A stretch of 59,440 bases of DNA from the NCBI RefSeq assembly GCF_001418335.1, contig NZ_LIPP01000089.1, positions 1 through 59,440 on the forward strand, written 5' to 3'. Positions 16,291 to 25,056 of this stretch are shown here, in pieces. Under the pieces are notes generated by a model, which was not told where the DNA came from, searched no databases, and worked only from the letters and a program-made list of their open reading frames with translations. The number at the start of each line of letters is the position of its first letter. Position 1 is the first letter of the stretch. Source of the stretch: Streptomyces aurantiacus (lineage in GTDB: Bacteria > Actinomycetota > Actinomycetes > Streptomycetales > Streptomycetaceae). The position numbers and the translations under genes were made by a program.

Positions 16291-17742
16291 ATGAACAAAA
16301 CGATCAGGCGCGCCTCCGTCTTCACTCTGCTGCTCGTGCTCGCTCTGCTGGTGCGAGCGACCTGGGTGCAGTTCTACGAGGGACAGGCGCTCGCAGAGGA
16401 CAAGGACAACCGGCGGAACGCGATCGAGCAGTACGCGCTCCCGCTCGGGAACATCATCGTGGGCGGCGACACGGTCACCGGTTCCGCGCGGACGACGGGG
16501 GGCGACCTCAAGTACAAGCGCACGTACACCGACGGCAGCCTCTACGCGGCCGTCACCGGGTTCAGCTCGCAGGTGTACGGGGCAACTCAGCTGGAGGGCG
16601 TCTACCAGCAACTGCTCGACGGCACGGACACCCGGCTGAAGAACCCCCTGGACACGGTCACCGGCAAGCGCTCCGACCCGGGCGATGTGATCACCACCAT
16701 CGACCCGGCCGTGCAGAAGGCGGCCTACGAGGCGCTCGGTGACAAGAAGGGCGCGGCCGTGGCGCTCGACCCCGAGACCGGCAAGATCCTCGGCGTCGTG
16801 TCCACCCCGTCGTACGACCCCTCGGCGATCAGTACGAGCGACTCCGAAGCCTGGGAGAAGCTGACCAAGGACGCCGACAAGCCGATGACGAACCGGGCGC
16901 TGCGGCAGCCGCTGCCGCCGGGCTCGACGTTCAAGCTCGTCGTCGCGGCCGCCGCGCTGGAGGACGGGCTGTACTCGTCGGTGGACGAGAAGACGGACAG
17001 CGAGAACCCGTACACGCTGCCGGGCACGACCACGCCCCTGGCGAACGAGAGCAAGTCGGCGCCCTGTGAGAACGCGACGATCCGTGTCGCGCTCCAGTAC
17101 TCGTGCAACAACGTCTTCGGGAAGATGGCCGTCGACCTGGGCCAGGACAAGCTGAAGGCGATGGCCGAAAAGTTCGGCTTCAACGACACGTCGCAGGACG
17201 TGCCCGTGCGGGCGTACACCAGCGTGTACCCGTCGGACATGGACAAGTCGTCCACGGCGCTGACGGGTATCGGGCAGTTCGACGTGACCGCGACGCCGTT
17301 GCAGATGGCCATGGTGTCGGCGGCCATAGCCAACGGCGGGAAGCTGGTTACGCCGCACATGGTGTCGAAGATCAGCGACGCGGACGGCAACACGCTGGAG
17401 GACTACGACGACGAGACGGAGAGCAAGGAGATCGTCAGTTCGTCCACGGCCGAGCAGCTTCAGTCGGCGATGCGGACGGTCGTCGAGGACGGCACGGGGA
17501 CGAACGCGCGGATCTCCGGGGCGACCGTGGGCGGCAAGACCGGTACCGCCCAGCACGGGGAGAACAACAGCAAGACGCCGTACGCCTGGTTCACGTCGTA
17601 TGCGAAGGACGACTCCTCGGGCAAGGAGGTGGCTGTGGCCGTGCTGGTGGAGCAGTCGGATGCGGCGCGGTCGGAAGTGAGCGGGAACGGGTTGGCTGCG
17701 CCGGTTGCGGCGGCGATGATGCGGGCCGCGCTGGAGGATTGA
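16291..17742 (+). CDS. Penicillin-binding protein, class B transpeptidase (PbpA-like)
   Basis: A 483-residue peptidoglycan D,D-transpeptidase. One N-terminal membrane anchor (residues about 8-24) precedes a dimerisation/pedestal region and the transpeptidase domain with all three motifs: S212-TFK (SxxK), S271-CN (SxN) and K416-TG. The compact size and QALAEDKDNRRNAIEQYA region resemble actinobacterial PbpA beside rodA/ftsW in the main locus, but no rodA, ftsW or kinase gene is nearby here, so this is a stand-alone paralogue. The start context GCGGGATGAAC has weak ribosome-binding sequence. Confidence 0.92.
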   Translation: MNKTIRRASVFTLLLVLALLVRATWVQFYEGQALAEDKDNRRNAIEQYALPLGNIIVGGDTVTGSARTTGGDLKYKRTYTDGSLYAAVTGFSSQVYGATQLEGVYQQLLDGTDTRLKNPLDTVTGKRSDPGDVITTIDPAVQKAAYEALGDKKGAAVALDPETGKILGVVSTPSYDPSAISTSDSEAWEKLTKDADKPMTNRALRQPLPPGSTFKLVVAAAALEDGLYSSVDEKTDSENPYTLPGTTTPLANESKSAPCENATIRVALQYSCNNVFGKMAVDLGQDKLKAMAEKFGFNDTSQDVPVRAYTSVYPSDMDKSSTALTGIGQFDVTATPLQMAMVSAAIANGGKLVTPHMVSKISDADGNTLEDYDDETESKEIVSSSTAEQLQSAMRTVVEDGTGTNARISGATVGGKTGTAQHGENNSKTPYAWFTSYAKDDSSGKEVAVAVLVEQSDAARSEVSGNGLAAPVAAAMMRAALED

Positions 17743-17757
17743 GGTTGTCGGCTCGCT

Positions 17758-17819
17758 GCCGGCCGGTGGGGGCTGGTCGCGCAGTTCCCCGCGCCCCTGT
17801 TGGCGGCGCGGGGAAGGGG
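17758..17819. repeat. GC-rich intergenic inverted repeat (family copy 3)
   Basis: GCGCAGTTCCCCGCGCCCCT at 17779-17798 pairs imperfectly with GGCGCGGGGAAGGGGC. It lies between convergent genes (PBP and the purine permease), where a bidirectional terminator is expected. Confidence 0.75.
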
Positions 17820-19271
17820 CTACTTCACGTTCAGGAGCTGTTCGATCGGGTCTATGGCGAAGTAGATCAGGAACAGCGCCGACGTTGCCCACAGCAGCCA
17901 GTGGACCTGCCTCGCCCTTCCCAGGACCGTCTTGATGACGACGTAGGACACGAACCCCGCGCCGATGCCGTTGGTGATCGAGTAGGTGAACGGCATCACG
18001 GCGATCGTCAGGAACGCGGGGATGGCGATCTCGTACCTGTCCCAGTCGATGTGTTTGACCTGGGTCATCATCAGGAAGCCGACCGCGACGAGGGCCGGCG
18101 CGGCCGCCTGCATCGGGACGATGGTCAGCAGCGGGGTCAGGAAGAGCGCGCAGGCGAACAGCCCGCCCGTGACCAGGTTCGCGAAGCCCGTACGGGCGCC
18201 CTCGCCGACGCCGGCCGCCGACTCGATGTACGTGGTGGCCGAGGAGGCGGACGAGGCGCCGCCCACGGCCGCCGCGGCGCCGTCGATGAGCAGGACGCGG
18301 CCCAGGCCGGGCACCCTGCCCTCCGCGTCCAGCAGCCCGGCCTCGGCGGTGACACCCACGACGGTGCCCATGGTGTCGAAGAAGTCCGACAGGATCAGCG
18401 TGAAGACCAGCAGCACCACGGTGATCACACTGACCTCGCCGAACGCGCCGAACAGGCTGAAGTCGCCGAGCAGTCCGAAGTCGGGCGAGGCCACCACGTC
18501 GTCGGGCACCTTCGGGGTGGTCAGGCCCCAGCTCTTGATGTCCGCGATCTCGTTGATGACGACCGCGACGATCGTCATGGCCACGATGCTGATCAGGATC
18601 GCGCCCTTGACCTTGCGGGCGAGCAGCCCGATGGTCAGCAGCACACCGAGGCAGAACACCAGGATCGGCCAGCCGGTCAGCGCGCCCGTACCGCCGAGCT
18701 GCACCGGCACGGTGGTGTTGGCGGCGTCCGGTATGCGGCTGACGAAGCCGGCGTCGACGAAGCCGATGAACGCGATGAACAGACCGATGCCGACGCTGAT
18801 CGCCTGCTTGAGCGGCTGCGGGATCGCACGCATGACGGCCTCGCGCAGGCCTGTCACCACCAGGACGCAGATCAGCAGGCCTTCGAGGACGATGAGGCCC
18901 ATCGCGTCGTCCCAGCTCATCAGCGGGGCGATCTGGAAGGCGACGACCGCGTTGAGGCCGAGTCCGGCGGCGAGCGCGAGCGGGAGGTTGCCGCCGACAC
19001 CCATGACGATCGTCATCACCGCGGCCACCAGGGCGGTGGCGGTGACCAGTTGGACGCTGTCGAGCTGCTCGCCGAACTTGTCCTTGGCGCTGCTGAGGAT
19101 GATGGGGTTCAGGACAAGGATGTAGGCCATCGTGAAGAACGTGGCGAAGCCGCCTCGTACTTCCCGGCCGAAGGTGGAGCCCCGGGCGGAGATCTTGAAG
19201 AACCGGTCGGCGCTGTTTGCCGGGGGCGGGCCGGCGCCGGGCCGGTCCTCCACCTTCTGCGTTTCGGACAT
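17820..19271 (-). CDS. NCS2 family purine permease (AzgA/PbuG type)
   Basis: A 483-residue, roughly 12-14-span transporter for hypoxanthine, guanine or adenine. REVRGGFATFFTMAYILVLNP is the AzgA-type first helix. PLALAAGLGLNAVVAF and DFFDTMGTVVGVTAEAGLLD are the conserved substrate-site segments, and SSATTYIESAAGVGEGARTG is the family motif near helix 10. It starts at ATG 19271 after a GAGGAG-like site and stands divergent from the sigma factor gene. Purine specificity is by family only. Confidence 0.92.
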   Translation of the reverse strand: MSETQKVEDRPGAGPPPANSADRFFKISARGSTFGREVRGGFATFFTMAYILVLNPIILSSAKDKFGEQLDSVQLVTATALVAAVMTIVMGVGGNLPLALAAGLGLNAVVAFQIAPLMSWDDAMGLIVLEGLLICVLVVTGLREAVMRAIPQPLKQAISVGIGLFIAFIGFVDAGFVSRIPDAANTTVPVQLGGTGALTGWPILVFCLGVLLTIGLLARKVKGAILISIVAMTIVAVVINEIADIKSWGLTTPKVPDDVVASPDFGLLGDFSLFGAFGEVSVITVVLLVFTLILSDFFDTMGTVVGVTAEAGLLDAEGRVPGLGRVLLIDGAAAAVGGASSASSATTYIESAAGVGEGARTGFANLVTGGLFACALFLTPLLTIVPMQAAAPALVAVGFLMMTQVKHIDWDRYEIAIPAFLTIAVMPFTYSITNGIGAGFVSYVVIKTVLGRARQVHWLLWATSALFLIYFAIDPIEQLLNVK

Positions 19272-19333
19272 GGCGGATACTCCTCGTCACCTGCGTGCCG
19301 GGTGTGCGGATGCTGGCTGGATTGTGCCCACGC

Positions 19334-19361
19334 GGAACCCGTTTCAGGTTTTCATCGTGTT
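19334..19361 (+). promoter_or_regulatory. Possible ECF-type promoter of the sigma factor gene
   Basis: GGAAC (19334-19338) followed after 17 bp by CGTGTT (19356-19361) resembles ECF sigma promoters (GGAAC -35 and a CGT/GTT -10). Autoregulation is common for such genes. The match is short. Confidence 0.3.
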
Positions 19362-19411
19362 ACGGAATGAGGTTCGGCCACCGCACAGGAATCGACAGGG
19401 AGAGGTCGCCC

Positions 19412-19936
19412 GTGGGCACGGTCGTCGACGAGGCCTCCGCCGCCGTGGAGTTCCACGACTTCTTCGAGCGGCACTACGCCGAACTGGCTCGCCTTGCCCA
19501 CCGGTTGACGGGCGAGTCGGACACGGCCGACGACCTCGCGGCGGACGCCCTGCTCGCACTGTGGCACCGCTGGGACCGGGTGCGCGCGGCGGACCACCCG
19601 GTGGCGTACGCGCGCGGTGTGGTCGCCAACCTGGCCCGCAGCCGGATTCGCAGCGTGGTGCGCGAACGCAGACGGATCACGCTGTGCTGGTCGCAGGGCG
19701 AGGACAGGACCGAGAACCCCGACGTGCCCGGCATGGTGGACGCCCAGGAGGCCCTGCGCGAACTGCCGTTCCGCAAGCGGGCGTGCGTGGTTCTGCGCCA
19801 CGCCTTCGACCTCTCGGAGAAGGACACCGCGCTCGCCCTCGGCGTCTCGGTCGGCACCGTGAAGAGCCAGACCTCGAAGGGCATGGCGGAGTTGCAGCGG
19901 CGGCTGGACTCCGGACGAACGCCCCCTCGCCGGTGA
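19412..19936 (+). CDS. RNA polymerase ECF sigma factor, SigE/ECF41-independent Streptomyces type
   Basis: A 174-residue sigma-70 family factor with region 2 (EFHDFFERHYAELARLAHR to VAYARGVVANLARSR) and region 4 (ELPFRKRACVVLRHAFDLSEKDTALALGVSVGTVKSQ). It fits the SigE-family group of Streptomyces. GTG 19412 is preceded by GGGAGAGG; ATG 19367 is an alternative. No anti-sigma gene follows; the next gene is convergent. Targets are unknown. Confidence 0.85.
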   Translation: MGTVVDEASAAVEFHDFFERHYAELARLAHRLTGESDTADDLAADALLALWHRWDRVRAADHPVAYARGVVANLARSRIRSVVRERRRITLCWSQGEDRTENPDVPGMVDAQEALRELPFRKRACVVLRHAFDLSEKDTALALGVSVGTVKSQTSKGMAELQRRLDSGRTPPRR

Positions 19937-19980
19937 CGACCGGGGCGGATTCCAGGGGGCGTTCGCGTTCGCGTCCCCGG

Positions 19981-21093
19981 TCAGTCCATCGTCGCGCCGA
20001 TCGTGGTGCTTCCCGTGGTCAGGAACGTGGTCACGGGCAGTGAGCCGTTCGACTGGCGGGCGTTGTACGTCGTCGTGGCGCTCGTGGAGAGGAACGCGGG
20101 CGTCGAGATTCCGGAGTCCCAGTTGTTGCCGGCCGAGACGACCGAACTGCCCTTGCTGACCGTTCCTGAGCCGTTGCTCACGGCCAGGTTCTTGCCGAGC
20201 CTGGCCGCGCCGGTCGCGAAGTAGTAGCCCCACTTGGCGTTGGCGTAGGCGGTGGTGCGGTTGATGACGATGGCGCCCTTGTTGCTGTTCTCGGTGAAGC
20301 CGTTGCCCGCGTTGTCCCAGGCCGCCGAGTTGTTGATGACGTGGGCCACCACCTCGCCGTCGCCGCCGAGTTTGTAGCCGTTGCCGTCGCCCGCGAACGC
20401 CGAGTCGGACCAGCGGTTCTTGCCGTTGCCCATCGCCCAGGTGTGCTCGATGGTGACCGGGGACGAGAACGACCAGAAGTCGAGCCCGTCATCGGAGTTG
20501 TTGTAGAGGCGGGCCCCGGTGACCAGGTTGCCGCTGCCGGAGCCGAACTTGATGGCGACGCCGTCCGCGTTCTCCCCGTGGGTGGCGGCGTCGTAGTTGC
20601 CGTAGGAGTCGATGTTCCGGACGGTGTTGTTGGTGGTGCTGTCACCGGTGAGCGTGAAACCGGAGTCGCCGCCGTTGATCGTCTTGATGTTCTCCCAGAC
20701 CGTCGAGGCGCACGACTGGCAGACGACCGCGCTGTCCGGCGAGTTCTGGAAGGTGATGCCCGAGACAGTCCAGTAGTCGGCGGTGAGCTTGAAGATCCAG
20801 TCGCCGTCGGGGAGGTTCGAGCCGTCGATCTTCACCGTCTCGGAACCGTAGGGCTGGAGGTGTACGCGGCTGGACGACGTGCCGTTGGCGGTCGACTGGA
20901 GGGTCGCCGTCGGGTAGTAGGTGCCGGCGCGCACCTGGATGACCGTGCCGGCGGCGGCGTTCTTGATGGCGTCGGACAGGTCGGTGGTGTTGCTGACGAC
21001 CACGGTGGCGGCCTGTGCCTGGGTGGGGATCACGGCGAGTCCGGCGCCGAGAGCGAGAACTGCGCCCAAGGACAGAGCGGTGCGACGGGACAT
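19981..21093 (-). CDS. Secreted pectate lyase, polysaccharide lyase family 9
   Basis: A 370-residue secreted right-handed beta-helix lyase. Residues about 1-28 form a signal peptide ending TQAQA-A. The PL9 core is visible: HGENADGVAIKFGSGSGN, then NNSDDGLDFW carrying the calcium-binding Asp cluster, and GNGYKLGG with the catalytic Lys of Pel9A-like enzymes. It would cleave polygalacturonate by beta-elimination outside the cell. I chose ATG 21093 because the signal peptide starts there. It is transcribed last in the run of pectin genes. Confidence 0.9.
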   Translation of the reverse strand: MSRRTALSLGAVLALGAGLAVIPTQAQAATVVVSNTTDLSDAIKNAAAGTVIQVRAGTYYPTATLQSTANGTSSSRVHLQPYGSETVKIDGSNLPDGDWIFKLTADYWTVSGITFQNSPDSAVVCQSCASTVWENIKTINGGDSGFTLTGDSTTNNTVRNIDSYGNYDAATHGENADGVAIKFGSGSGNLVTGARLYNNSDDGLDFWSFSSPVTIEHTWAMGNGKNRWSDSAFAGDGNGYKLGGDGEVVAHVINNSAAWDNAGNGFTENSNKGAIVINRTTAYANAKWGYYFATGAARLGKNLAVSNGSGTVSKGSSVVSAGNNWDSGISTPAFLSTSATTTYNARQSNGSLPVTTFLTTGSTTIGATMD

Positions 21094-21133
21094 GGGTGCG
21101 GGCCCTTTCGTCGAACGGTGCGGAGATTGGTGT

Positions 21134-21164
21134 GGGTGGTGACGTGGTGCGGGTGGTGACGTGG
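21134..21164. repeat. 14-bp direct repeat upstream of the PL9 gene
   Basis: GGGTGGTGACGTGG occurs at 21134-21147 and 21151-21164 (17-bp period) in a G-rich gap between the PL9 gene and the hydrolase gene. Confidence 0.6.
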
Positions 21165-21208
21165 GGAGCGGGGACGTGGGGGAGGGCACGGCGTGGGGAG
21201 AGCGGCGG

Positions 21209-22462
21209 TTACAGGACCGAGTCGAGCCAGGCGAAGACCTCGTCCTGCTGGGGCGCGGTGAACACGTGGCCCAGTTCGGGCCAGACCTTGGTGCGCAGGT
21301 GGTCCCCGGCGTGCTGTGAGCGCCAGACGGCGCGCAGCTTGTCGTACGCGACCCGCACCCCCTCCGCGGGGAACAGCGAGTCCTGGGCGCCGTGGAAGAA
21401 CAGCATCGGCCTGGGTGCGGCGATGCTCGCCACGTCGGGGAAGTCGAGGTGCCGGGCGAGCCCCGGGTGGAGCATGCAGTAGGAGGACTGGCCGCGCAGG
21501 ATGTTGTTGCCGGGCACCATGACCTCCTTCAGCCCGGCCATCCAGCACACACTCGCCGCGGCCGCGATGTCGTCGCTGAGGGCGGCCGTCTGCCAGGCGC
21601 GGAAGGCACCCAGGGAGAATCCGACGGCCGCGACCCGGCGCCGGTCCACGCGGTCGAGGCCGGCCAGGAAGCGTGCGGCGCGCACGTCCTCGCGGGCCAT
21701 GAGTCCGGCGAGCGACGAACCCAGGTTGAGGAAGTTGCTTGCCAGGGCCTGCTGTTGCTCGTAGGTGACCGGCCCGCGGTCTCCCCAGCCGAGCGCGTCC
21801 AGGGCGAGGACCACGTATCCGCGCCGGGCCAGTTCGTCACCGACGAACCGTCCGCTGAAGTAGCGGTCCGCCCAGGCCTGCGCGGAGGCCAGGCGCGTGT
21901 CGTCGTCCCGGGGCCGGACCAGTTTCTCCTTCCCTATGTCGAACTTGGCGCCGTGGTCGTGGAGCAGGAGGACGGCGGGGAAGGGGCCGGTGCCGTGCGG
22001 GGTGAGCAGGGCGCCGCGAACCCGCTCGTACCGGGTGAGGGAGAGGGTCACCGACTCGCGCGTGTATCCACCGGCTTCGGGACGATCACCGGACTCCCGG
22101 TCGTACGAGGGGTCGTACGGGGTGTTGTCCCGCTCGACGAACAGGTGCTCCTCGACCTTCGAACGCGCCGTCCGCCGCCACATGCGGAAGTCCCGGACCG
22201 GGGAGGTGCCCCAGGCGAGCGGGAAGCGCAACTCCTCCTTGAGGAGCGGGTGGAAGTCGGGGAGGTTGCCCTCCACGATGCCCGTGGTCTGCGCCGCGGG
22301 CGCGGCGGCATGGGCCGTGGACGCTCCGGCTCCCACCGCGCCGAACAGCGCCGCCACCGTCGCCCCCGCGCCCACGCTCGCACCCGCCACGAACCTCCTT
22401 CGGTCCAGGAGGCCTGGGGGATTCGGAGGTCCCGGGGGCGACGGCTCAGATCCGCCGCTCAT
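21209..22462 (-). CDS. Secreted alpha/beta hydrolase, acetylesterase/dienelactone-hydrolase-like
   Basis: A 417-residue exported hydrolase. A Tat-like leader has DRRRFVAGASVGAGATVAAL and ends near AHAAA. The triad is visible as Ser in VGFSLGAF, Asp in GAQDSLFP and His in ELGHVF, with the oxyanion segment LLLHDHGAKFD. It belongs to the large acetyl-xylan-esterase/dienelactone-hydrolase-like group. Its 3'-overlap (17 bp) with the end of the pectinesterase gene and its position among pectin enzymes suggest removal of acetyl or other esters from pectin. That substrate is inferred from neighbours only. Confidence 0.85.
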   Translation of the reverse strand: MSGGSEPSPPGPPNPPGLLDRRRFVAGASVGAGATVAALFGAVGAGASTAHAAAPAAQTTGIVEGNLPDFHPLLKEELRFPLAWGTSPVRDFRMWRRTARSKVEEHLFVERDNTPYDPSYDRESGDRPEAGGYTRESVTLSLTRYERVRGALLTPHGTGPFPAVLLLHDHGAKFDIGKEKLVRPRDDDTRLASAQAWADRYFSGRFVGDELARRGYVVLALDALGWGDRGPVTYEQQQALASNFLNLGSSLAGLMAREDVRAARFLAGLDRVDRRRVAAVGFSLGAFRAWQTAALSDDIAAAASVCWMAGLKEVMVPGNNILRGQSSYCMLHPGLARHLDFPDVASIAAPRPMLFFHGAQDSLFPAEGVRVAYDKLRAVWRSQHAGDHLRTKVWPELGHVFTAPQQDEVFAWLDSVL

Positions 22463-23585
22463 ACGGCCTCCAGTCCCCGAGATACGCCTTGCGGGTGTGC
22501 GCCGCGGCCTCGGCGCGGGTCAGTTGGGGCCGGTTCGCGGGGTCGGTGATCTCGGCGCCCGGGCCGCTGTTGCGGTACTCGGCGAAGCGCTGGCTCTGCC
22601 ACGGATAGGTGTCCGACATGTTGGTGTACGGCTCCACCGCGTCGATCCCGGCACCGAGGCGGGTCTCGCGCACGGTCAGCATGGGCCGCGCGGTGGTGTC
22701 GGAACTCGGCACCCAGGGCCGGGCCACCTTGTAGAAGGCGTCCGGGGCCTCGCTCGTCACCCGGCTGTCCGTGACCAGGTATCCGCGCGGATTGGCGACC
22801 GCGGTCGAGGGGGCGAAGACGAAGCCGTACGGGGCCGCGGTGCGGTCCGTGCGGTTCAGGGTGCGGAAGTGGCAGTGCTCGAACACGGCGGTGGCCCGTC
22901 CGAACACGAAGTCCACGTCCCCCTCGGCGTAGCAGTGCGCGAAGTACTGCCGGGCGAAGACGCCGAGCGCCATGGAGTCGGCGTACAGCGTGTCCTGGTG
23001 GCCGAGGAACCGGCAGTGAAGGAACGCCGACCGGTCGCCCTGCACCTTGAGGGCGACGGCCTGGGTGCCGGTGATCTCGGGGTGGTCGGCGCGCAGCCAG
23101 TCGTTGGAGAAGGTGAGGTCGCGGGCGGTGAACCCGTCGGCCTGCACGGTCGTGGTGGCCGAGCCGGTCGTGCCGTAGGTGCCGCCACCGGGTTTCGGGG
23201 TGCCGTTGGCGTTGTCGTACACGATCACGACGTCACGCGCGTCCTCGGAGGCGCCGAGCCAGGTCATCTCCGTGAGGGCGGGGCCGACGGCGACCGTCTC
23301 GCGGTAGGTGCCGGCGGCGATGACCAGCGTGTACCCGCTGTATCCGCCCTCGTTCACGGCGTTCACGGCGGCCTGGATCGTGGTGTGGTCGCCGAGGCCG
23401 CCGGGGTGGACGTACAGGGTCCGCCCGTCGAGCCGGGCGGCCGGCGAACCGTACCGTCCGAAGGGGGAGCGCCCGCGCGCGTGGGCGGTGCCGCCTGCCC
23501 CGAGTGCGAGCGCGGCCCCGATGCTCGCGACCACGAAGGACCGCCTGCTGGTCGTTGTCGGAAGGGTCGTTGTCGGAAGGGTCAT
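22446..23585 (-). CDS. Secreted pectinesterase, carbohydrate esterase family 8
   Basis: A 379-residue beta-helix pectin methylesterase that frees methanol and makes pectate for the lyases. After an exported leader (SRRSFVVASIGAALALGAGG) come GHQDTLY (195-201, Asp198) and GDVDFVFG (222-229, Asp225), the two catalytic Asp motifs, and RPWVP with the substrate Arg. ATG 23585 follows the PL1 stop by 2 bp. The first codons are a perfect 15-bp tandem duplication (MTLPTTTLPTTT). Co-transcribed with the PL1 lyase and the downstream hydrolase. Confidence 0.93.
   Translation of the reverse strand: MTLPTTTLPTTTSRRSFVVASIGAALALGAGGTAHARGRSPFGRYGSPAARLDGRTLYVHPGGLGDHTTIQAAVNAVNEGGYSGYTLVIAAGTYRETVAVGPALTEMTWLGASEDARDVVIVYDNANGTPKPGGGTYGTTGSATTTVQADGFTARDLTFSNDWLRADHPEITGTQAVALKVQGDRSAFLHCRFLGHQDTLYADSMALGVFARQYFAHCYAEGDVDFVFGRATAVFEHCHFRTLNRTDRTAAPYGFVFAPSTAVANPRGYLVTDSRVTSEAPDAFYKVARPWVPSSDTTARPMLTVRETRLGAGIDAVEPYTNMSDTYPWQSQRFAEYRNSGPGAEITDPANRPQLTRAEAAAHTRKAYLGDWRPYERRI
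23551..23580. repeat. 15-bp tandem duplication in the pectinesterase leader
   Basis: GTCGTTGTCGGAAGG is repeated exactly at 23551-23565 and 23566-23580, immediately inside the start codon, duplicating five residues (LPTTT). Confidence 0.85.
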
Positions 23586-23587
23586 GG

Positions 23588-24904
23588 TCAGCGGACCTTT
23601 CCGGCGCCCGCGCGGCCGTCGACGATGCCCGGCACGGCACGCGGGGGGTCGACCTTCGTCCGCAGGGTGGGCGTCCACCCCGCGCCCGACTGGAGGGTCT
23701 CCGCGGGGATCTCCGCGTTGTGGACGGCGATGAGGTCGGTCCGCCTGCCGTTGACGTAGTTGTTCTCCGCGGTGAGCGGTGCCTCGCTCCACTTCTTCAG
23801 GGTCTTGGCGGCGCTGACACCGGCCGGCAGCGAGAACGCGTTGTCCGACGCGTACAGCTGCGAGGAGGCGCCGACGCCGAACGTGTAGCCGTACGGCTGT
23901 CCCTCGGTCACCACGAAGTGGTTGTTGTACGCGTCGACCTGCCCGAAGCGGACCCGCGGCGCCCGCTCGACGATGCCCTCGAACCTGTTGTGGTGGAGCG
24001 TGACCTTGAGCTTGCCGGTGTCGGTCGCTCCGGCGCTGTCGCTGTTGCCGATCAACATGGTCTTGTCGTGGTCCTCGACCGAGTTCCAGGACACCGTCAC
24101 GTGGTTGGCGCCGCGCACGATGTCGAGCAGGCCGTCGTGCTGCTGGTAGGTCCGGCCGAAGTACGTGGGCAGGGTGCTGTCCGGGTAGCGGCCGTCGGTC
24201 AGGGTGTTGTGGTCGACCCACACATGGGTGGAGCCGTACACCACGACCGCGTCGTACTCGGAGTTCCAGGCGCCGGTGTCCGTGTCGGTCGGGTCCCACT
24301 GCGGGAAGCAGTCCAGCGGGGCCTCGATGGTGAGGTTGCGCAGGATGACGTTGTCGACGCCCTTGATCTGCAGGCTGCCGCCTCTGATCCCGGCGCCCTT
24401 GCCGACGCCGACGATGGTGGTGTTGGCGGGGACCTCCACCTTGATGGCCTTGTCCTGACTGGCGGCGGAGACGGCACGCAGCCCCTCGGGACTGTCGGCG
24501 GGCTCACCGGACAGGTCCGTGTCCAGGCCCCAGTTCTCCGGCGAGTACTTCTCCAGGTAGGCGTCGAAGTCGTACCCCGGCGCCGCGAAGGACGCACACC
24601 CCTCGGCGACCGGATCGATGACGCCCTTGACCTTGATGATCTTCGGCGCGTCGCCGCCGGCCTGCAACGCGGCCTTGAACTCGGCCCAGGTGGCGACGGT
24701 GCGGACCTGCCCGGCGGTGGCGGCGGCACCACCCGTGGTACCGGCCCCCTCCGACCCCCACCCGTCACCGACGGCAAGGGTCTCCCGCCCGAGATCACGG
24801 ACATGGGGCTGAGCCTGGGCAACGGCCCCGGTGAGGCCAAGAACGAGAACGGTGCAACCAACGACGGATGTCCTGACATGGGCATGCCATATACGAGTAC
24901 GCAT
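23588..24904 (-). CDS. Secreted pectate lyase, polysaccharide lyase family 1
   Basis: A 438-residue secreted beta-helix lyase. The signal peptide ends at AQAQP. PL1 hallmarks are STHVWVDHNTLTDG (vWiDH region), DGLLDIVRGANHVTVSWN, and ERAPRVRFGQVDAYNN with the catalytic Arg. It would cleave alpha-1,4-galacturonan with calcium. I use ATG 24904 with GGAAGGA about 9 bp upstream; an in-frame TTG six codons earlier is less likely. First gene of the PL1-CE8-hydrolase unit, behind a repeat element. Confidence 0.93.
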   Translation of the reverse strand: MRTRIWHAHVRTSVVGCTVLVLGLTGAVAQAQPHVRDLGRETLAVGDGWGSEGAGTTGGAAATAGQVRTVATWAEFKAALQAGGDAPKIIKVKGVIDPVAEGCASFAAPGYDFDAYLEKYSPENWGLDTDLSGEPADSPEGLRAVSAASQDKAIKVEVPANTTIVGVGKGAGIRGGSLQIKGVDNVILRNLTIEAPLDCFPQWDPTDTDTGAWNSEYDAVVVYGSTHVWVDHNTLTDGRYPDSTLPTYFGRTYQQHDGLLDIVRGANHVTVSWNSVEDHDKTMLIGNSDSAGATDTGKLKVTLHHNRFEGIVERAPRVRFGQVDAYNNHFVVTEGQPYGYTFGVGASSQLYASDNAFSLPAGVSAAKTLKKWSEAPLTAENNYVNGRRTDLIAVHNAEIPAETLQSGAGWTPTLRTKVDPPRAVPGIVDGRAGAGKVR

Positions 24905-24947
24905 AGGTGCGATTCCTTCCAAGCGGTGAGCAGGTCAACTGCTGCTT

Positions 24948-25022
24948 TTGGGGGCGCGGGGAACTGCGCAATCTTTTGGCTTCTAGGGGCGCGGGGAACT
25001 GCGCGATCAGCCACAACGGACC
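24948..25022. repeat. GC-rich intergenic repeat (family copy 4, two right arms)
   Basis: GGGGCGCGGGGAACTGCGC occurs at about 24950 and 24986 in the same orientation. The second copy carries the GATCAGCCACAACGGACCCGC tail. It separates the PL1 gene from the rhamnogalacturonan acetylesterase gene and probably ends the upstream transcript. Confidence 0.75.
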
Positions 25023-25056
25023 CGCACGGACGCACGACCTTCCCGACGCGGCGGCA

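Noticed and set aside
16231..19290. A 1019-codon minus-strand frame opposite the PBP gene and overlapping the permease
   Set aside because: Spans an intergenic repeat and is out of frame with the recognisable NCS2 permease and PBP.
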